Shown in pieces: positions 61,774 to 64,000 of a stretch of 64,000 nt of DNA. Source of the DNA: Streptomyces sp. Ag109_O5-10 (GTDB lineage: Bacteria; Actinomycetota; Actinomycetes; Streptomycetales; Streptomycetaceae). The notes beneath the pieces were generated by a model. That model searched no databases. It had not been told where the DNA came from and saw nothing but the letters and a program-made list of their open reading frames with translations. The number at the start of each line of letters is the position of its first letter. The first letter of the stretch is position 1. The translations under genes were made by a program, and so were the position numbers. The stretch spans positions 2,480,001-2,544,000 of the forward strand of contig NZ_FNTQ01000001.1 of assembly GCF_900105755.1 (NCBI RefSeq). Direction: 5' to 3'.

Positions 61774-62769
61774 TCAGGCGAAGGCGAGGATGGGGAAGGT
61801 GTCGCGGATGCGGGCGAGGGGGGCGGGGTCCCTCGTGTAGTAGAGCTCGTTGGTCAGCAGGACTGCCCAGCGGCCCTGCTGTGGAGAGAGCCACGCGCCT
61901 GCTCCCGGGGAGCCGTGGGGCATCCAGATGTCGTCGGTTCCCGGTGCCGGGCGCCAGAACAGGCCGCCGGGGGGTGTGAGGCCGCCGGTGTGGATGCGCA
62001 GCGACTCCTGGACCCAGGCGGGGCCGAAGCCGGATTGTCCGCCGTGGCGTCCCGGCTGGAGCAGGTGGCGGAGGAAGGCCGCGAGGTCGGGGAGGACGGA
62101 GAACACGCCGCCCTGTGGGTGTGCCGGTGAGCCGTGGGCGGTGCCGCGCAGGCGGGAGCCGGTGGCGTCGAGTTCGGTCGGCGCGCAGCGGGCGGCCGCC
62201 TCGGCGGGCAGGGGGCCGTAGCAGGTGCGTGTCATGCCGAGGGGCTGCCACACGCGGGTGGCCGCGAGGGCGTCGAGGGGCCGGCCGGAGAGTTCCTCGG
62301 CGAGGCGGCCGAGGACGAGGGCGGCGCGGTCGGTGTACTCCACGGCCTCCCCGGGCGGACGGCGTACCGCGTCGTGGAGGACGCCGTCTCCGGTGTCCGG
62401 GTGCCGGTCGGCGCCGAGGGGAACGCCGGCGGTGTGGGTGAGCAGGTGGCGGACGGTCACCCGGGCCAGGGGGCGGCCGCGCACCGCGGACCAGAGGTCG
62501 CCCAGTTCCGCGTCGAGCCGCAGCGTGCCGTCCTCGACGAGGGTTCCGACGGCCGGCCACACCGCGAGGATCTGCGTGAGGGCGCCGACGTCGAAGACGG
62601 TGTCGTGCCGCATCGGTTCGTCGGGCCGGTCGGGATCGAGGACACCGGGGGTACCGATGGCCATGTTCGAGTGGTCGCCGACGGCCCAGACGGCGCCGGG
62701 GTAGACCTTGTCGCGGACGCCTACGTCGACGAGCTCGCGGATGCGGTCGATGTCTAGGTCGAGGGCCAT
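61774..62769 (-). CDS. Beta-lactamase-fold protein lacking the catalytic Ser and Lys
   Basis: A 331-residue member of the serine beta-lactamase/esterase family by overall pattern: TVRHLLTHTAGVPLG, the YTD motif, GGVFSVLPDLAAFLRHLL and the late HGSPGAGAWLSP (KTG/HxG position). The SxxK motif, expected as FDVGSLTK, reads FDVGALTQ, so the nucleophile Ser (position 63) is Ala and the base Lys (66) is Gln. It should not hydrolyse by the normal mechanism and may be a binding protein. No signal peptide was seen. It lies 61 bp upstream of miaB on the same strand. Confidence 0.88.
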   Translation of the reverse strand: MALDLDIDRIRELVDVGVRDKVYPGAVWAVGDHSNMAIGTPGVLDPDRPDEPMRHDTVFDVGALTQILAVWPAVGTLVEDGTLRLDAELGDLWSAVRGRPLARVTVRHLLTHTAGVPLGADRHPDTGDGVLHDAVRRPPGEAVEYTDRAALVLGRLAEELSGRPLDALAATRVWQPLGMTRTCYGPLPAEAAARCAPTELDATGSRLRGTAHGSPAHPQGGVFSVLPDLAAFLRHLLQPGRHGGQSGFGPAWVQESLRIHTGGLTPPGGLFWRPAPGTDDIWMPHGSPGAGAWLSPQQGRWAVLLTNELYYTRDPAPLARIRDTFPILAFA

Positions 62770-63036
62770 GGTCTCCCGATCTGTCCTGGGCCGTGTGGTC
62801 TCCCCGTCGCTCAGCGTAGTAAGGCGCGTGCGCAGGTCCCGGCTGCGCCACGGGCGGGCCGGGGACGCGGTGCGCGGAGCCGGTGCGCCGAGCCGGTGGG
62901 CTCACCGCCGTGGCGGCGGGCGTCCCGCCGACCGGCTGAGGTCGCGCGGCCAACCGGCGGGTTCTCCGTGCCGGCCACCGGAAGGTAGGCGGCGGCGGGG
63001 TACGCATCGACCGGGCATGCGACGAGCGGAGCGCAC

Positions 63037-63705
63037 GTGATCCGGGTACTGGTGGTCGACGACGAAGCCCTGATCCGCACGGGTTTCACGCACATTCTCG
63101 ATACGGCGGACGACATCGAGGTCGTCGCGGCGGTGGCGGGCGGGCAGGCCCTGCACACGGTGCGGGAGCTGCGGCCCGACGTCGTCCTGCTCGACATCCG
63201 GATGCCGGACGTGGACGGGCTCACGATCCTGGCCGAGCTCCGCCGCATGCCCGAGGCTCCGGTGGTCGCCATGCTCACCACGTTCGACACCGACGAATAC
63301 GTGGCGACCGCGCTGCGCTCGGGCGCCGCCGGGTTCCTGCTCAAGGACACCGATCCCGAGCAGCTGCCTCATCTGGTGCGCACCCTGGCCGAGGGCGGGA
63401 CCGTGTTGTCGTCCAAGGTCACCCGCCTGGTGGTGGGCGGCTACCTGGACAACAGCGTGCGTGAGCCCGCCGCGGTCCGGCTCACCGCCCGGCTCACCGA
63501 GCGGGAACGCGCCGTGCTCGTCCTCATGGCCGAAGGGCTCGCCAACAACGAGATCGGCGAGCGGCTGCACCTGAGCACCGGCACCATCAAGGGCCATGTC
63601 ACCAACGTGCTCGGCAAACTGCGGGTGGGCAGCCGTGTCCAGGCGGCCCTCATCGCGGAACGCGCGGGCCTGCTCGCCCCCTCGCAGGACGAGGGCGCCC
63701 GGTGA
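63037..63705 (+). CDS. NarL/LuxR-type response regulator
   Basis: A 222-residue response regulator. The receiver has acidic residues DDE (8-10), the phosphorylation site Asp53 (LLDIRMPD), Thr near 81 and Lys103 (LLKD). The C-terminal LuxR-type helix-turn-helix is LTERERAVLVLMAEGLANNEIGERLHLSTGTIKGHVTNVLGKL. The GTG at 63037 has GGAG. It overlaps the kinase gene by four bases (GTGA), forming a two-component pair. A 267-bp region separates it from the divergent beta-lactamase-fold gene. The signal and targets are unknown. Confidence 0.95.
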   Translation: MIRVLVVDDEALIRTGFTHILDTADDIEVVAAVAGGQALHTVRELRPDVVLLDIRMPDVDGLTILAELRRMPEAPVVAMLTTFDTDEYVATALRSGAAGFLLKDTDPEQLPHLVRTLAEGGTVLSSKVTRLVVGGYLDNSVREPAAVRLTARLTERERAVLVLMAEGLANNEIGERLHLSTGTIKGHVTNVLGKLRVGSRVQAALIAERAGLLAPSQDEGAR

Positions 63706-64000
63706 GCTCCCGGCCGCCGTCGAGCGTGCTCCTCGACATCGGCTTCGTCGGGATCGCACTGGCGGACTCCTGGGCACACCTCGGGGTCGAGGACCAGCCG
63801 GCGGCCTTCTGCGCGCTGCTCGGCGCCGTCGCCCTGATGCTGCGGCACCGGCTGCCCCTGACGACCTTCGTCCTCACGCTCCCCACGGCCCTGGTCACCG
63901 ACGCGGTGGTAGCCCCCATGGCCGCGCTGTACACGCTCTCCTCCCTCAACCGGCACCGGTCCCTGCTGGGCGGCTGCGCGCTGGCCTACGCGATCATCGA
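63702..64000 (+). CDS. Sensor histidine kinase, N-terminal part (cut by window end)
   Basis: From the GTG at 63702 the frame stays open to the window edge, about 99 residues. It has several hydrophobic segments (SSVLLDIGFVGIALADSW, AAFCALLGAVALML, LTTFVLTLPTALVTDAVVAP) as in the membrane sensor region of NarL-partner histidine kinases. The start overlaps the response regulator stop as GTGA. The kinase domain lies outside the window, so the call is from context and topology. Confidence 0.75.
   Translation, partial: MSSRPPSSVLLDIGFVGIALADSWAHLGVEDQPAAFCALLGAVALMLRHRLPLTTFVLTLPTALVTDAVVAPMAALYTLSSLNRHRSLLGGCALAYAII

Overview
The window is Streptomyces-type actinobacterial chromosome. Third codon positions are almost all G or C, GTG starts are common, genes are tightly coupled, and the gene set matches the chromosome core as I remember it from Streptomyces coelicolor (whiH, rnhB, nrdR-nrdJ, lexA, dinG, hflX, rshA, dapF, miaA, miaB in this order). 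No rRNA, tRNA or CRISPR array was seen.

Left part (1-13.8 kb): the first codons of a leftward gene resembling the sporulation regulator WhiH; an ABC ATPase fused to a permease through a long disordered linker; an NrtR-type Nudix regulator; a glycogen-debranching-like protein with altered active-site signatures; a DUF4192 protein facing a RecQ-type helicase across a perfect 10-bp inverted repeat that contains DnaA-box-like sequence; two hypothetical genes; rnhB; and a TetR regulator.

Middle part (13.8-32 kb) looks like an accessory island. The TetR gene faces the first 40 codons of an efflux (MFS) gene. The coding sequence stops at GACGCGACG, and the next part of an MFS gene of the same family begins at a second GACGCGACG 17.26 kb away. 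Between them lie an extracellular PHB depolymerase, a 3-hydroxybutyrate dehydrogenase, an MHS-family symporter, a GAF/PucR regulator, an alpha/beta hydrolase in one operon with a complete Liv-type ABC importer, and both subunits of a 3-oxoacid CoA-transferase. Together they read as a poly(3-hydroxybutyrate)/ketone-body utilisation module. Transposase-like and WD40 remnants lie near its ends. An intact MFS paralogue carries the same promoter and TetR operator as the broken one. The distal MFS fragment also has a large internal deletion.

Right part (32.5-64 kb) returns to core genes: ADP-ribosylglycohydrolase, histidine phosphatase, TerD, nrdR-nrdJ with two NrdR boxes, lexA with an SOS box, and dinG. 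Next is a three-gene NIS siderophore operon (DABA aminotransferase, IucA/IucC synthetase, GNAT acetyltransferase). Its synthetase carries a one-base frameshift, and its upstream region holds four 11-bp-phased repeats and a G-rich tract. Then follow a secreted trypsin-like lipoprotein, hflX, an M1 peptidase, rshA, dapF, miaA, two small helical proteins, miaB, a beta-lactamase-fold protein lacking its catalytic Ser and Lys, and the start of a two-component system cut by the window edge. Several convergent gene pairs end at long perfect palindromes that look like bidirectional terminators.
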